DNA of 64,000 nt from NCBI RefSeq assembly GCF_001514305.1, contig NZ_KQ949075.1, positions 176,960-240,959 on the forward strand, given 5' to 3'. The notes beneath the pieces were generated by a model. The model did no database searches. It was given only the letters and a program-made list of their open reading frames with translations, and was not told where the DNA came from. Within the stretch, counting starts at the first letter, position 1, and each line of letters begins with the position of its first letter. Positions 17,166 through 24,466 of the stretch are shown piece by piece. This stretch comes from Streptomyces dysideae (GTDB lineage: Bacteria > Actinomycetota > Actinomycetes > Streptomycetales > Streptomycetaceae). A program made the position numbers and the translations under genes.

Positions 17166-18182
17166 TTGACTACTCTGGAATCCCGCTGGTCAATGCCCCG
17201 AGGTTCACCGAGGCGCGACGACTTCGCCGACCTTGTCCGCCGAGCCCTGCACGACAACGGCTGTTCGATGCGGGCAGCCGCGCACGCGATCCACTACGAC
17301 CTCTCGTACCTGTCCCGTGTGCTGAACGGGAAGCAGCGGCCGTCAACGAAGCTCACGAAGGCTCTGGACGATCTCCTCGGCACCGGTGGTGCCCTGGCTG
17401 GGACGTTACTCGACGAAGACGACGTGTCCAGGGTCGCTCGCAGCACCGCCAATCCGTCCACGTCGGACGCGGGCACCGTGGACGCTCTTGCCGGTGTCCT
17501 GGCCGCGTACAGGCGACTGGACGATACCGCGCAGCCCAAGACCGTCATCCCGGCAACCCTGGCCCAGATGAGGGAAGTCACCGGTCTCCTCAAGGACGCC
17601 CGAGGACCGCACCGTGACCGGCTGGCCGAAGTAGCGTCCGAATTCATCCAGTTCAGCGGATGGATCCTCGCCCAGGACCGACAGGACGCCGAGGCCGTAC
17701 GGCTCCTGAACGAGGCCGTGGAGGTGGCCGACGAGATCGGCAACGGCACGCTGGCCGCCCAGGCGCTGAACTTCAAGGGCTACCTGGCACGGCAGCAAGG
17801 CCGCTCCGAGGGGGTAGCCCGCTGGTACTCGGCTGCCGCGTACACACCGGGGGCGCACCCCGCCCAGCGACTCGGAGACATGCTTCAGGCAGCAGCTGGA
17901 CTGGCTGAGCTGGGAGCCACGGACGATGCCCTGCGCATGGTAGAGAACGCGGAGCGGCTGACCGACGTTGCCGCCGCCGTGCCGCCCCCGGAGACCGCGT
18001 ACTGGCTCACCCCGGAGTTCAACCGGCTCAACATGGGGCTCGCCAACCTCGGCCTCGGCCGGTACGCAGACGCCGTCGACCACATCACCGCGGGGCTGGC
18101 AGGACTGCCCGAAGGGCTGAAGGATGCCCCTTGGACAGGGGAGCACCGGGACGCGCTGGCCAGGGCGCAGGAGGCGCGGTAA
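17166..18182 (+). CDS. XRE-type regulator with TPR-like C-terminal region
   Basis: N-terminal lambda-repressor-like HTH at about residues 18-60 (SMRAAAHAIHYDLSYLSRVL then NGKQRPS) followed by about 260 residues of helical, TPR-like repeats (EVASEFIQFSGWILAQDRQD, AQALNFKGYLARQQGRSEGV, LNMGLANLGLGRYADAVDHI). This layout is common in Streptomyces regulators that bind a small peptide or protein partner. The TTG at 17166 has GGGAG 10 bases before it; the ATG at 17193 (residue 10) is a good alternative and the intervening TTGACT could instead be part of the promoter. Its neighbours are the small Cys protein (divergent) and a GH114 lipoprotein downstream, with no recognisable gene in the 187 bases between. 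Confidence 0.75.
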   Translation: MTTLESRWSMPRGSPRRDDFADLVRRALHDNGCSMRAAAHAIHYDLSYLSRVLNGKQRPSTKLTKALDDLLGTGGALAGTLLDEDDVSRVARSTANPSTSDAGTVDALAGVLAAYRRLDDTAQPKTVIPATLAQMREVTGLLKDARGPHRDRLAEVASEFIQFSGWILAQDRQDAEAVRLLNEAVEVADEIGNGTLAAQALNFKGYLARQQGRSEGVARWYSAAAYTPGAHPAQRLGDMLQAAAGLAELGATDDALRMVENAERLTDVAAAVPPPETAYWLTPEFNRLNMGLANLGLGRYADAVDHITAGLAGLPEGLKDAPWTGEHRDALARAQEAR

Positions 18183-18369
18183 GGCGCGTCACTCACGGCG
18201 CAGAACCGGTACGCCTTGTCGCGGACCCCGGCCTCGGCGCGGGCGGCATCGACGGCGAGCTGATGCTCTTTGACCTCGCCCGGGCGAGGCGCGCGACCGT
18301 GCCCTGCGCGGTGCCGGGCATGGGAGATCATCCTTGGGGAACCCTTCCGCACTTCCTGGAGCCCGTCCG

Positions 18370-19158
18370 GTGAAACGATCGCTCGTCCTGTACACCCTGT
18401 TCCTGCTGCTCGCCACGGCCTGCACGACCGTCCCCGACGACAAGTCGGACGACACCGGGCGCCGCTGGCAGCCACGCCCCGGCACGGCCTGGCAGTGGCA
18501 GCTCAGCGGCCGCCTGGACACGTCCGTCGACGTGCCGGTGTACGACATCGACGGCTTCGACCACGACAGGTCCACGGTGGCCGAACTGCACCGCCAGGGC
18601 CGCAAGGTCATCTGCTACCTCTCCACGGGCGCGTGGGAGGACTTCCGCCCGGACGCGAAGAAGTTCCCCAAGTCGGTGCTGGGCCGGGGCAACGGCTGGC
18701 AGGGCGAGCGCTGGCTCGACATCCGCCGCACGGACGTCCTCGAACCGCTCATGGCGGCCCGCCTCGACATGTGCCGCAAGGAGGGCTTCGACGCGGTGGA
18801 GCCCGACAACATGGACGGCTACCAGAACCGCACGGGCTTCCCGCTCACCGCCCGCGACCAGCTCCGCTACAACCGTCTGATCGCGAAGCTGGCCCATGAC
18901 CGGGGCCTGGCAGTGGGCCTGAAGAACGACCTGGACCAGATCCCGGAGCTGGTGCGGGACTTCGACTTCGCGGTCAACGAACAGTGCGCGCAGTACGGCG
19001 AATGCGGGGCCCTGAAACCCTTCGTGAAGGCGGGAAAGGCGGTCTTCCACGTCGAGTACGAACTGCCGACGGCCCGCTTCTGCACGGAGGCCCGGCGCCT
19101 GAAGCTGAGCTCGATGCTGAAGAAGTACGAGCTGGGGGTGTGGCGCCGGGCCTGCTAA
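18370..19158 (+). CDS. GH114-family secreted lipoprotein (endo-alpha-1,4-polygalactosaminidase-like)
   Basis: A lipoprotein (LFLLLATACT, lipid Cys at about residue 18) with a GH114 TIM-barrel domain: WQWQLSGRLDTSVDVPVYDI, DGFD, GRKVICYLSTGAWEDFRPD, DAVEPDNMDGY (the Glu-Pro-Asp catalytic region), GLAVGLKND and DFAVNEQCAQYGECG. Characterised GH114 enzymes cut galactosaminogalactan-type polymers; the bacterial substrate is not known. GGAG lies 8 bases before the GTG at 18370. The second half is clearly related to the outer domain of the kinase at 14804-16606, though the kinase version lacks the YDIDGFD strand. It ends four bases inside the cobS 3' end (convergent overlap). Confidence 0.85.
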   Translation: MKRSLVLYTLFLLLATACTTVPDDKSDDTGRRWQPRPGTAWQWQLSGRLDTSVDVPVYDIDGFDHDRSTVAELHRQGRKVICYLSTGAWEDFRPDAKKFPKSVLGRGNGWQGERWLDIRRTDVLEPLMAARLDMCRKEGFDAVEPDNMDGYQNRTGFPLTARDQLRYNRLIAKLAHDRGLAVGLKNDLDQIPELVRDFDFAVNEQCAQYGECGALKPFVKAGKAVFHVEYELPTARFCTEARRLKLSSMLKKYELGVWRRAC

Positions 19159-19940
19159 CCGAGTGACAGGACGACGAGGGAGGCGGCGGCGGCCGTCTCC
19201 GCGAGCCCGCCGAAGACGTCACCGGTGACGCCGCCGAAGCGACGGACGCAGTGCTGGAGCAGAAACTCGGCGAGCGCGAGGGCGACGAGCACGGCACCGG
19301 CGGTACGGACCATGCCGTACGCCCCGCCTACCGCCCCCGCCCCGGCGGCCCCGAGGGTGACCCCGACGGCGACGAGCACGGCCCCCCGCACGGGCACGAC
19401 ACCGGCGACGACGGCCCCCAGCCCCTCGGGCCGGGCGGCGGGCACGCCGTCCCGCGCGGCCAGGGTGAGCGCGAGCCGCGCGGCGACGCCGGACACGACG
19501 GCGGCGAGGGCTCCCCGCCCCCAGGAATCACCGAACGCCTCGGCAAGGGCGGCCACCTGGGCCAACAGCACGAACACGAGGGTGACCACCCCGAACGGCC
19601 CGATGTCCGACTGCTTCATGATCCGTAGGGCATCCTCGGCGGGCTTCCCACTCCCGAGCCCATCGGCGGTATCGGCAAGCCCGTCGAGATGAAGCCCCCG
19701 GGTGAGCACGGCGGGAACGGCAACGGCGGCAACGGCGGCGAGCAGGGCGGAGCCGCCGAGAAACAGGACCACGAGCCCGACGAGGGCGGCAACCACCCCG
19801 ACGACCACTCCGACCAGCGGGGCACAGAGCATCCCGCCCCGGGCTGCCTCCCGATCCCACCGGCTCACCTTGACGGGAAACACGCTGAGGGTGCCGAACG
19901 CGAAGCGGAGGCCGTGGAAGGGGGGCGGGGTCATGGACAC
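19155..19940 (-). CDS. cobS: Cobalamin synthase (adenosylcobinamide-GDP ribazoletransferase)
   Basis: Integral membrane enzyme joining adenosylcobinamide-GDP and alpha-ribazole (phosphate), the last assembly step of cobalamin. The signature RGLHLDGLADTADGLGSGKP holds the conserved Asp residues; MKQSDIGPFGVV and RFGGVTGDVFG are other CobS blocks. About six membrane spans over 261 aa, normal length. Both GTG (19940) and ATG (19934) are possible starts. It lies with cobT and cobU on the same strand, but separated by unrelated genes, so the usual compact cobUTS order has been opened up. Confidence 0.92.
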   Translation of the reverse strand: MSMTPPPFHGLRFAFGTLSVFPVKVSRWDREAARGGMLCAPLVGVVVGVVAALVGLVVLFLGGSALLAAVAAVAVPAVLTRGLHLDGLADTADGLGSGKPAEDALRIMKQSDIGPFGVVTLVFVLLAQVAALAEAFGDSWGRGALAAVVSGVAARLALTLAARDGVPAARPEGLGAVVAGVVPVRGAVLVAVGVTLGAAGAGAVGGAYGMVRTAGAVLVALALAEFLLQHCVRRFGGVTGDVFGGLAETAAAASLVVLSLG

Positions 19941-20094
19941 GTCGGCAGACTAACGCGCGCACCCGCTGAGCCTGCGGGCAGCCGACCCGCCCAGCCTGCG
20001 GGCAGCCGGGCTGCCCGACGCCCCGACCTCAGCACCACCCTCCTGCACCACTCAGACAGGCAGCCCACCAGCACCCCCCCGCACACTGAACCTC

Positions 20095-20877
20095 ATGGGT
20101 CACTGGCTGCACCGCAACATCATCGAACCCGGCAAACTCCCCCTCCTCCTGGCCCTGACCGCCTTCGTGGTCACCTTCCTCGTCACCCGCGCCATCACCC
20201 GCCTCATCCGCTCAGGCAAGGGCCCCTTCGGCAACGTCAAGGCCGGCGCCCTCCACATCCACCACGTGGTCCCCGGCGTCGTCCTCACCGTCATCGGCGG
20301 CTTCGGCGCGGTCGCCAGCGCCCGGCACGGCGTCGGCTCGGCGATCTGCGCCGTGCTCTTCGGCATCGGCGCGGGCCTGGTCCTGGACGAGTTCGCCCTG
20401 ATCCTCCACCTGGACGACGTCTACTGGACCGAGGCGGGCCGCAAGAGCGTGGAGGTCGTCGTCCTGACCGCCGCCCTCGTCGGCCTGGTCCTCGCCGGCT
20501 TCGTACCGTTCGGCGTCAACGACCTCTCCGAGGACGAGCTCCAGGACCGCGGCGCGGCCATGACGAGCATCGGGACGAACTTCCTCTTCGCCCTCCTCGC
20601 CCTCGCCAAGGGCAAGGTCCGCACCGCGCTCTTCGGCGTGATCATCCCGGTCATCGCCCTGGTCGGCGCCATCCGCCTGGCCCGCCCCGGCTCCCCCTGG
20701 GCCAAGCGCTTCTACCGTCACCGCCCAAGGGCCCGCGCCCGCGCCGGCCTCCGCGCCTACCACCACGACCGCCGCTGGGCAGGCCCCAACAGCAAGCTTC
20801 AGGACTGGATCGGCGGCAAACCCGATCCCGATCCCGATCACGACCCCGACTCGGCCCGCCTCCCCACCGACCGCTGA
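20095..20877 (+). CDS. Integral membrane protein, unknown function
   Basis: 260 residues with about six membrane spans (LPLLLALTAFVVTFLVTRAI, VVPGVVLTVIGGFGAVAS, AICAVLFGIGAGLVLDEFAL, VEVVVLTAALVGLVLAGFV, TNFLFALLALAKG, ALFGVIIPVIALVGAI). Conserved-looking polar points are HIHHVVPG and LDEFALILHLDDVYW, which place His and Asp in or near the membrane. The basic tail ends in Pro-Asp repeats (PDPDPDHDPD). I do not recognise a characterised family. Its last 40 bases overlap the convergent rhomboid-like gene. Confidence 0.75.
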   Translation: MGHWLHRNIIEPGKLPLLLALTAFVVTFLVTRAITRLIRSGKGPFGNVKAGALHIHHVVPGVVLTVIGGFGAVASARHGVGSAICAVLFGIGAGLVLDEFALILHLDDVYWTEAGRKSVEVVVLTAALVGLVLAGFVPFGVNDLSEDELQDRGAAMTSIGTNFLFALLALAKGKVRTALFGVIIPVIALVGAIRLARPGSPWAKRFYRHRPRARARAGLRAYHHDRRWAGPNSKLQDWIGGKPDPDPDHDPDSARLPTDR

Positions 20878-20913
20878 CCCTCAGGCCGACCCCGACCCCG
20901 ACCCCGACCCCGT
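20819..20913. repeat. Imperfect CCCGAT/CCCGAC hexamer array at a convergent gene overlap
   Basis: Two clusters of six-base units, CCCGAT x3 with variants around 20821-20850 and CCCGAC x5 at about 20884-20912. On the plus strand the first cluster encodes the Pro-Asp tail of one gene; on the minus strand the array encodes the RGRGRGRGR tail of the other. Confidence 0.7.
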
Positions 20914-21548
20914 ACCGCCGAAACCCCGCACAGCACCAGTACCACCGCGATCGCCGCGAGATGCTCCTTCCCGGCGAGGTTGTTCTTCAGCACCACCTCG
21001 ACGACCATCGCCACGACCACCGCACCGGCGGTGACATACGCCCGGTACCGCCACCCCACGAACACGGCGAGCCCCACCACGGCCGCCGACGGCCCGGTGT
21101 CCACGACCTGCGCGTCCGACCCGGGCAGCCCCAGCGCAACGTCCGGCCCCAGCCAGACACCGACGCGCGCGTACAGCGTCCCGGCGAGCGTGGCGACGTA
21201 CGCCAGGACGAGCATCCGCCGCCACCCCAGGCAGGTCTCCGCGATCCCGAACACCAGCAGGATCTGCACCAGAGCACCCCACACCGGCAGATGCAGCGCC
21301 GGCACGAACAACGACAGGGGAGTGCGCAGCAGCGACAGCCACAGCGGATCCTCGGCCCGCACACCGCCGACGTCGTCCACGAACGCCTCGCCCCACGACT
21401 GGCCGTGCACGAAGTGCAGCAGCGCCGTCAGACACACGGCCCCGACCGTCACCGGCACCGCCCGCAGCCGCCGCCCCACCAGCGGCCCGCGCACGGCGGC
21501 ATACAACGGCCCCCACTCGCGGCGCACCCAGCGGCCCACCGTGCTCAT
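20838..21548 (-). CDS. Rhomboid-like integral membrane protein
   Basis: 236 residues with about six spans. The segment TGPSAAVVGLAVFVGWRYRA resembles the rhomboid serine helix but with Ala in place of the Gly of GxSG, and KEHLAAIAVVLVL could supply the His of the last helix. Streptomyces carry many such rhomboid-like (Rhomboid_2-type) proteins of unknown activity; whether this one is a protease is doubtful. The C-terminal tail is Arg/Gly-rich and comes from a hexamer repeat. It is convergent with and overlaps the preceding membrane gene. Upstream lies the scrambled mprF-type remnant. Confidence 0.65.
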   Translation of the reverse strand: MSTVGRWVRREWGPLYAAVRGPLVGRRLRAVPVTVGAVCLTALLHFVHGQSWGEAFVDDVGGVRAEDPLWLSLLRTPLSLFVPALHLPVWGALVQILLVFGIAETCLGWRRMLVLAYVATLAGTLYARVGVWLGPDVALGLPGSDAQVVDTGPSAAVVGLAVFVGWRYRAYVTAGAVVVAMVVEVVLKNNLAGKEHLAAIAVVLVLCGVSAVRGRGRGRGRPEGQRSVGRRAESGS

Positions 21549-21654
21549 CCGGCGCTCCTCACCCGGCGTCCCTCATCGCGCCTCCAGAAACACCTCCGCG
21601 CGCGCCGCCGCGAGGCCGATGCGCGGCAGGTCCGCGCTCTTCTCTGCCCTGCTG

Positions 21655-22055
21655 ACGGCCGGGTGCGGCGGGCCGGGTACGAGGTGCGGATCCGGCGCCA
21701 CGAAGACATTCCAGCCATCCCGGCCGGGGAGATGGCGTATCGGTTGAGCGAGACCTGCGTGATCCCGATCTCCCCGGCGCGCCGCAGCAGCTCGATGACC
21801 ACGACCTCCATCAGCCTGTTGTCGGAGTCCCGGTCCCGCCGCATGAGGTCCGGGGAGAGCCCGTTCGGCCCCCAGGGCGCGAAGGACAGCAGCGCCCGCA
21901 GCCGCCCTCGGCATAGGTGCACTCGAGCATCACGCACCGCCCGTCACCAGGATCCCCGAGCCGCCCGAGCGCTCGGAGGCCCCGTCCCGCCAGTCGTCGG
22001 TCCGTTCGACCACTTCGCGATGTTCCGCTCGGTCTTCGAACGTGGGGCGCGCAAG
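21655..22055 (+). pseudogene. Scrambled remnant of an mprF/lysX-type lysyltransferase gene with an inverted middle
   Basis: The plus strand carries AGYEVRIRRHEDIPA (21672 on) and, from 22014, FAMFRSVFERGAR. Between them (about 21741-22013) the coding sense is on the minus strand: VERTDDWRDGASER, then LGRLGDPGDGRCVMLECTYA, then LRALLSFAPWGPNGLSPDLM, RRDRDSDN and IGITQVSLN, in three frames. If that block is turned round, the order becomes the normal C-terminal domain (DUF2156) of phosphatidylglycerol lysyltransferases, where ...VSLNFAMFRSVFERGAR is contiguous. N-terminal membrane spans and the C-terminal end are missing. No functional product is possible. Confidence 0.75.
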
Positions 22056-22114
22056 CCGGCGGCCCCGGACGGCGCTCAGCCACGACGCTGCGTGCGGACG
22101 GCGCCGATCCGGTC

Positions 22115-23230
22115 CTACGTGATGTCCGACTCCTCGAAGCCGTCGCCCGTCTCGGACTCCTCGGCCTTCTGGATCTCCTCCGGCTCCGGCTTGTCGGGCA
22201 GCTCGGCGGCCAGCGCCGCCGCGGCCTGCACCAGCGGCAGCGCCAGCAGCGCCCCCGCCCCCTCCCCGACCTTCACACCCTGGTCGAGCAGCGGCTCCAG
22301 AGCCATCCGGTCCAGCGCCTTCGCCTGCCCCGGCTCCCCGCTGCTGTGCGCGGCCAGCCACCAGTCCGGCGCCCGGAACGCGATCCGCTGCGCCACCAGC
22401 GCGCAGGCGGCCACGACCACCCCGTCCAGGATCACCGGCATCTTCCGCACCGCGCTCTGCAGCAGGAACCCGGTGATCGCGGCGAGATCGGCCCCGCCCA
22501 CGGTCGCGAGCAGCTGCAGCTGATCCCCGAGCACCGGCCGAGCCCGGCGCAACGCGTCCCGGATCGCCGCGCACTTGCGCATCCAGGCCAGGTCGTCGAT
22601 CGCCAGCCCGCCCCGCCCGGTCACCACGGACGCGTCGGTCCCGCACAGCGCGGCGACCAGGACACCCGCCGCCGTGGTCCCGCCCACGCTCACATCGCCG
22701 AGCACGACCAGATCCGTACCGGAGTCGGCCTCTTCGTCGGCCACCGCGACCCCGGCCCGGAACGCGGCCTCGGCCTCCTCCAGGGTCAGCGCGTCCTCGA
22801 TGTCGATCCGTCCGCTGCCGCGCCGCACCCGATGCCGTACGACCTCGTCGGGCAGCGACTCCGGCGCGCAGTCCAGCGCCATGTCGACGACCCGCACCGG
22901 AACCCCGAGCCGCCGCGCGAGCACGGACACCGGCCGGCCGCCTTCGAGGACCTCCCGCACCAGTTCCCCGGCGCTGCCCGCCGGCCGGGCCGACACGTCC
23001 AGCTCGGCGACCCCGTGGTCACCGGCGAAGAGAACCACCCGCGGCCGTTCGACCGGCCGCACCGGCACGGCCGACTGCGCCGCCGCCAGCCACTCACCCA
23101 GGTCGTCCAGGCGGCCCAGCGACCCGGGCGGCACGATCTGGCGCTCCCTGCGCGCCTCGGCGTCACGGCGTACCCCGCCGTCCGGGCGCTCGATCAGATC
23201 GGTGAAGTCGTCGAGATTAAGCGAGCTCAT
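22115..23230 (-). CDS. cobT: Nicotinate-nucleotide:dimethylbenzimidazole phosphoribosyltransferase
   Basis: Makes alpha-ribazole phosphate from dimethylbenzimidazole and nicotinate mononucleotide for the lower ligand of cobalamin. Family features: RQIVPPGSLGRLDDLGEW near the start, LFAGDHGVAELDVSA, VVLGDVSVGGTTAAGVLVAA, and the catalytic Glu in GVKVGEGAGALLALPL near the C-terminus. The acidic tail (EPEEIQKAEESETGDGFEES) extends beyond E. coli CobT. The ATG at 23230 begins MSSLNLDDFTDLIERPDGGV, matching the family start, although the frame is open upstream. 371 aa is a normal length. Same strand as cobS and cobU. Confidence 0.92.
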   Translation of the reverse strand: MSSLNLDDFTDLIERPDGGVRRDAEARRERQIVPPGSLGRLDDLGEWLAAAQSAVPVRPVERPRVVLFAGDHGVAELDVSARPAGSAGELVREVLEGGRPVSVLARRLGVPVRVVDMALDCAPESLPDEVVRHRVRRGSGRIDIEDALTLEEAEAAFRAGVAVADEEADSGTDLVVLGDVSVGGTTAAGVLVAALCGTDASVVTGRGGLAIDDLAWMRKCAAIRDALRRARPVLGDQLQLLATVGGADLAAITGFLLQSAVRKMPVILDGVVVAACALVAQRIAFRAPDWWLAAHSSGEPGQAKALDRMALEPLLDQGVKVGEGAGALLALPLVQAAAALAAELPDKPEPEEIQKAEESETGDGFEESDIT

Positions 23231-23398
23231 TCGCCGAACAGTACCGGCACCGGTCGAACGGAACAGCGTCAGATCGCCACGACGACCCGGCGACGTCGTT
23301 GCACCCAAGATCGCGATCCCATACGTTCCGTTTTGCAGCGGATTGTCGTACCCCCGCCCCGCACGCTCCGACCCACGCCGCACCGCCGGGAGCCGCCC

Positions 23399-24466
23399 AT
23401 GTTCGCATCCCCCGCACCCTCCGCGTCCCAGGCGGCCGCCCGCCGCCGTGCCGCGTATCTCGCCGAACTCGCCGAGGGCACCGACCGTTTCCACGCACCC
23501 CGCCGCGACGACTGCCCCTGGTGCGGCTCGACACGCCTGCGCACCCGGCTGCGCGCCGCCCCCGACCTCCTCCAGCACAAGCCGGGCACCTTCACCGTCG
23601 ACGAGTGCCGCGACTGCGCCCACGCCTTCCAGAACCCGCGCCTCACACCCGCGGGCCTGGCCTTCTACACCCAGGACCACCAGGAGCCCCTCCCGCCCCC
23701 GAACGGCCACCGCCGCCACCTGGCGACGGCCCGCGCGATGCTGCCCTTCCCCGAGCCGGAGAGCTGGCTGGACGTGGGCACGGGCGAGGCCCGCTTCCCG
23801 GCGGCGGCGAAGGAACTCTTCCCGTACACGGCCTTCGACGGCGTCGACCCCACCACCCGCATCGAGAAGGCCCGCGAGGCCGGCCACCTCGAGGAGGCGT
23901 ACACCGGCAACCTGACGAACCCGCATCTCACGGCCCGCCTCCGCGCCCGCTACGACGTGGTCAGCATGCTCCACCACCTGGCCCGCACCCCGGACCCCCG
24001 CGCGGAACTCCGCGCCGCCCTCACCGCGCTCCGCCCCGGCGGCCACCTCCTCCTCGAACTCCCCGACCCACAGAGCGCGTTCGCCAGACTCCTCGGCCGG
24101 CACTGGCTCCCGCACACCCAGCCCCACCACCCGCACCTCATCCCCCTGGACAACCTCCGCACGGAACTCCAGTCCCAGGGCTGCACGGTCCTCACCACCG
24201 ACCGCCGCGCAGCCCACACGCCGTACGACCTGACCGTGGCCCTGACCCTGGCCCTGTCGGAGGCGCTGCCCGCCCCGGACGCCCCTTGGCGCGCGATCCC
24301 CCCGACCAACACCCAACGCAGACTCCGCAAGACGCTGCTACGCGCCGCGGCCCCCCTCCTGGCCACGACCACGACCGTCGACCACGCCCTGGCCCCCGCC
24401 CTGAGCCGCACCCGCTTCTCGAACGCGTACCGGGTCATCGCCAGAAAGGAGCACTCAGCCCCGTAG
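23399..24466 (+). CDS. SAM-dependent methyltransferase with N-terminal Cys-rich motif
   Basis: Class I methyltransferase of 355 residues. Residues about 38-80 carry a zinc-ribbon-like set, CPWCGSTRLRTRL and DECRDC, followed by the SAM-binding motif WLDVGTGEARFPAAAKE (about 120) and VVSMLHHLARTPDPRAELRA, LRPGGHLLLELPDPQSAFAR. This combination is typical of methyltransferases acting on sugars or polyketide-like small molecules; the target is unknown. GGGAG precedes the ATG at 23399. It lies between cobT and cobU on the opposite strand and overlaps the cobU 3' end by 12 bases, so it is unlikely to belong to the cobalamin pathway. Confidence 0.8.
   Translation: MFASPAPSASQAAARRRAAYLAELAEGTDRFHAPRRDDCPWCGSTRLRTRLRAAPDLLQHKPGTFTVDECRDCAHAFQNPRLTPAGLAFYTQDHQEPLPPPNGHRRHLATARAMLPFPEPESWLDVGTGEARFPAAAKELFPYTAFDGVDPTTRIEKAREAGHLEEAYTGNLTNPHLTARLRARYDVVSMLHHLARTPDPRAELRAALTALRPGGHLLLELPDPQSAFARLLGRHWLPHTQPHHPHLIPLDNLRTELQSQGCTVLTTDRRAAHTPYDLTVALTLALSEALPAPDAPWRAIPPTNTQRRLRKTLLRAAAPLLATTTTVDHALAPALSRTRFSNAYRVIARKEHSAP

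Noticed and set aside
18183..18369. Short minus-strand frame with EHQLAVDAARAEAGVRDKAY
   Set aside because: It looks somewhat protein-like but has no start site, no recognised family and overlaps the ends of both neighbours.
19689..22523. 944-codon open frame on the plus strand
   Set aside because: It crosses cobS, two membrane-protein genes and cobT out of frame and is Arg/Pro/His-rich. Only two short parts (in the mprF-type remnant) resemble real protein.
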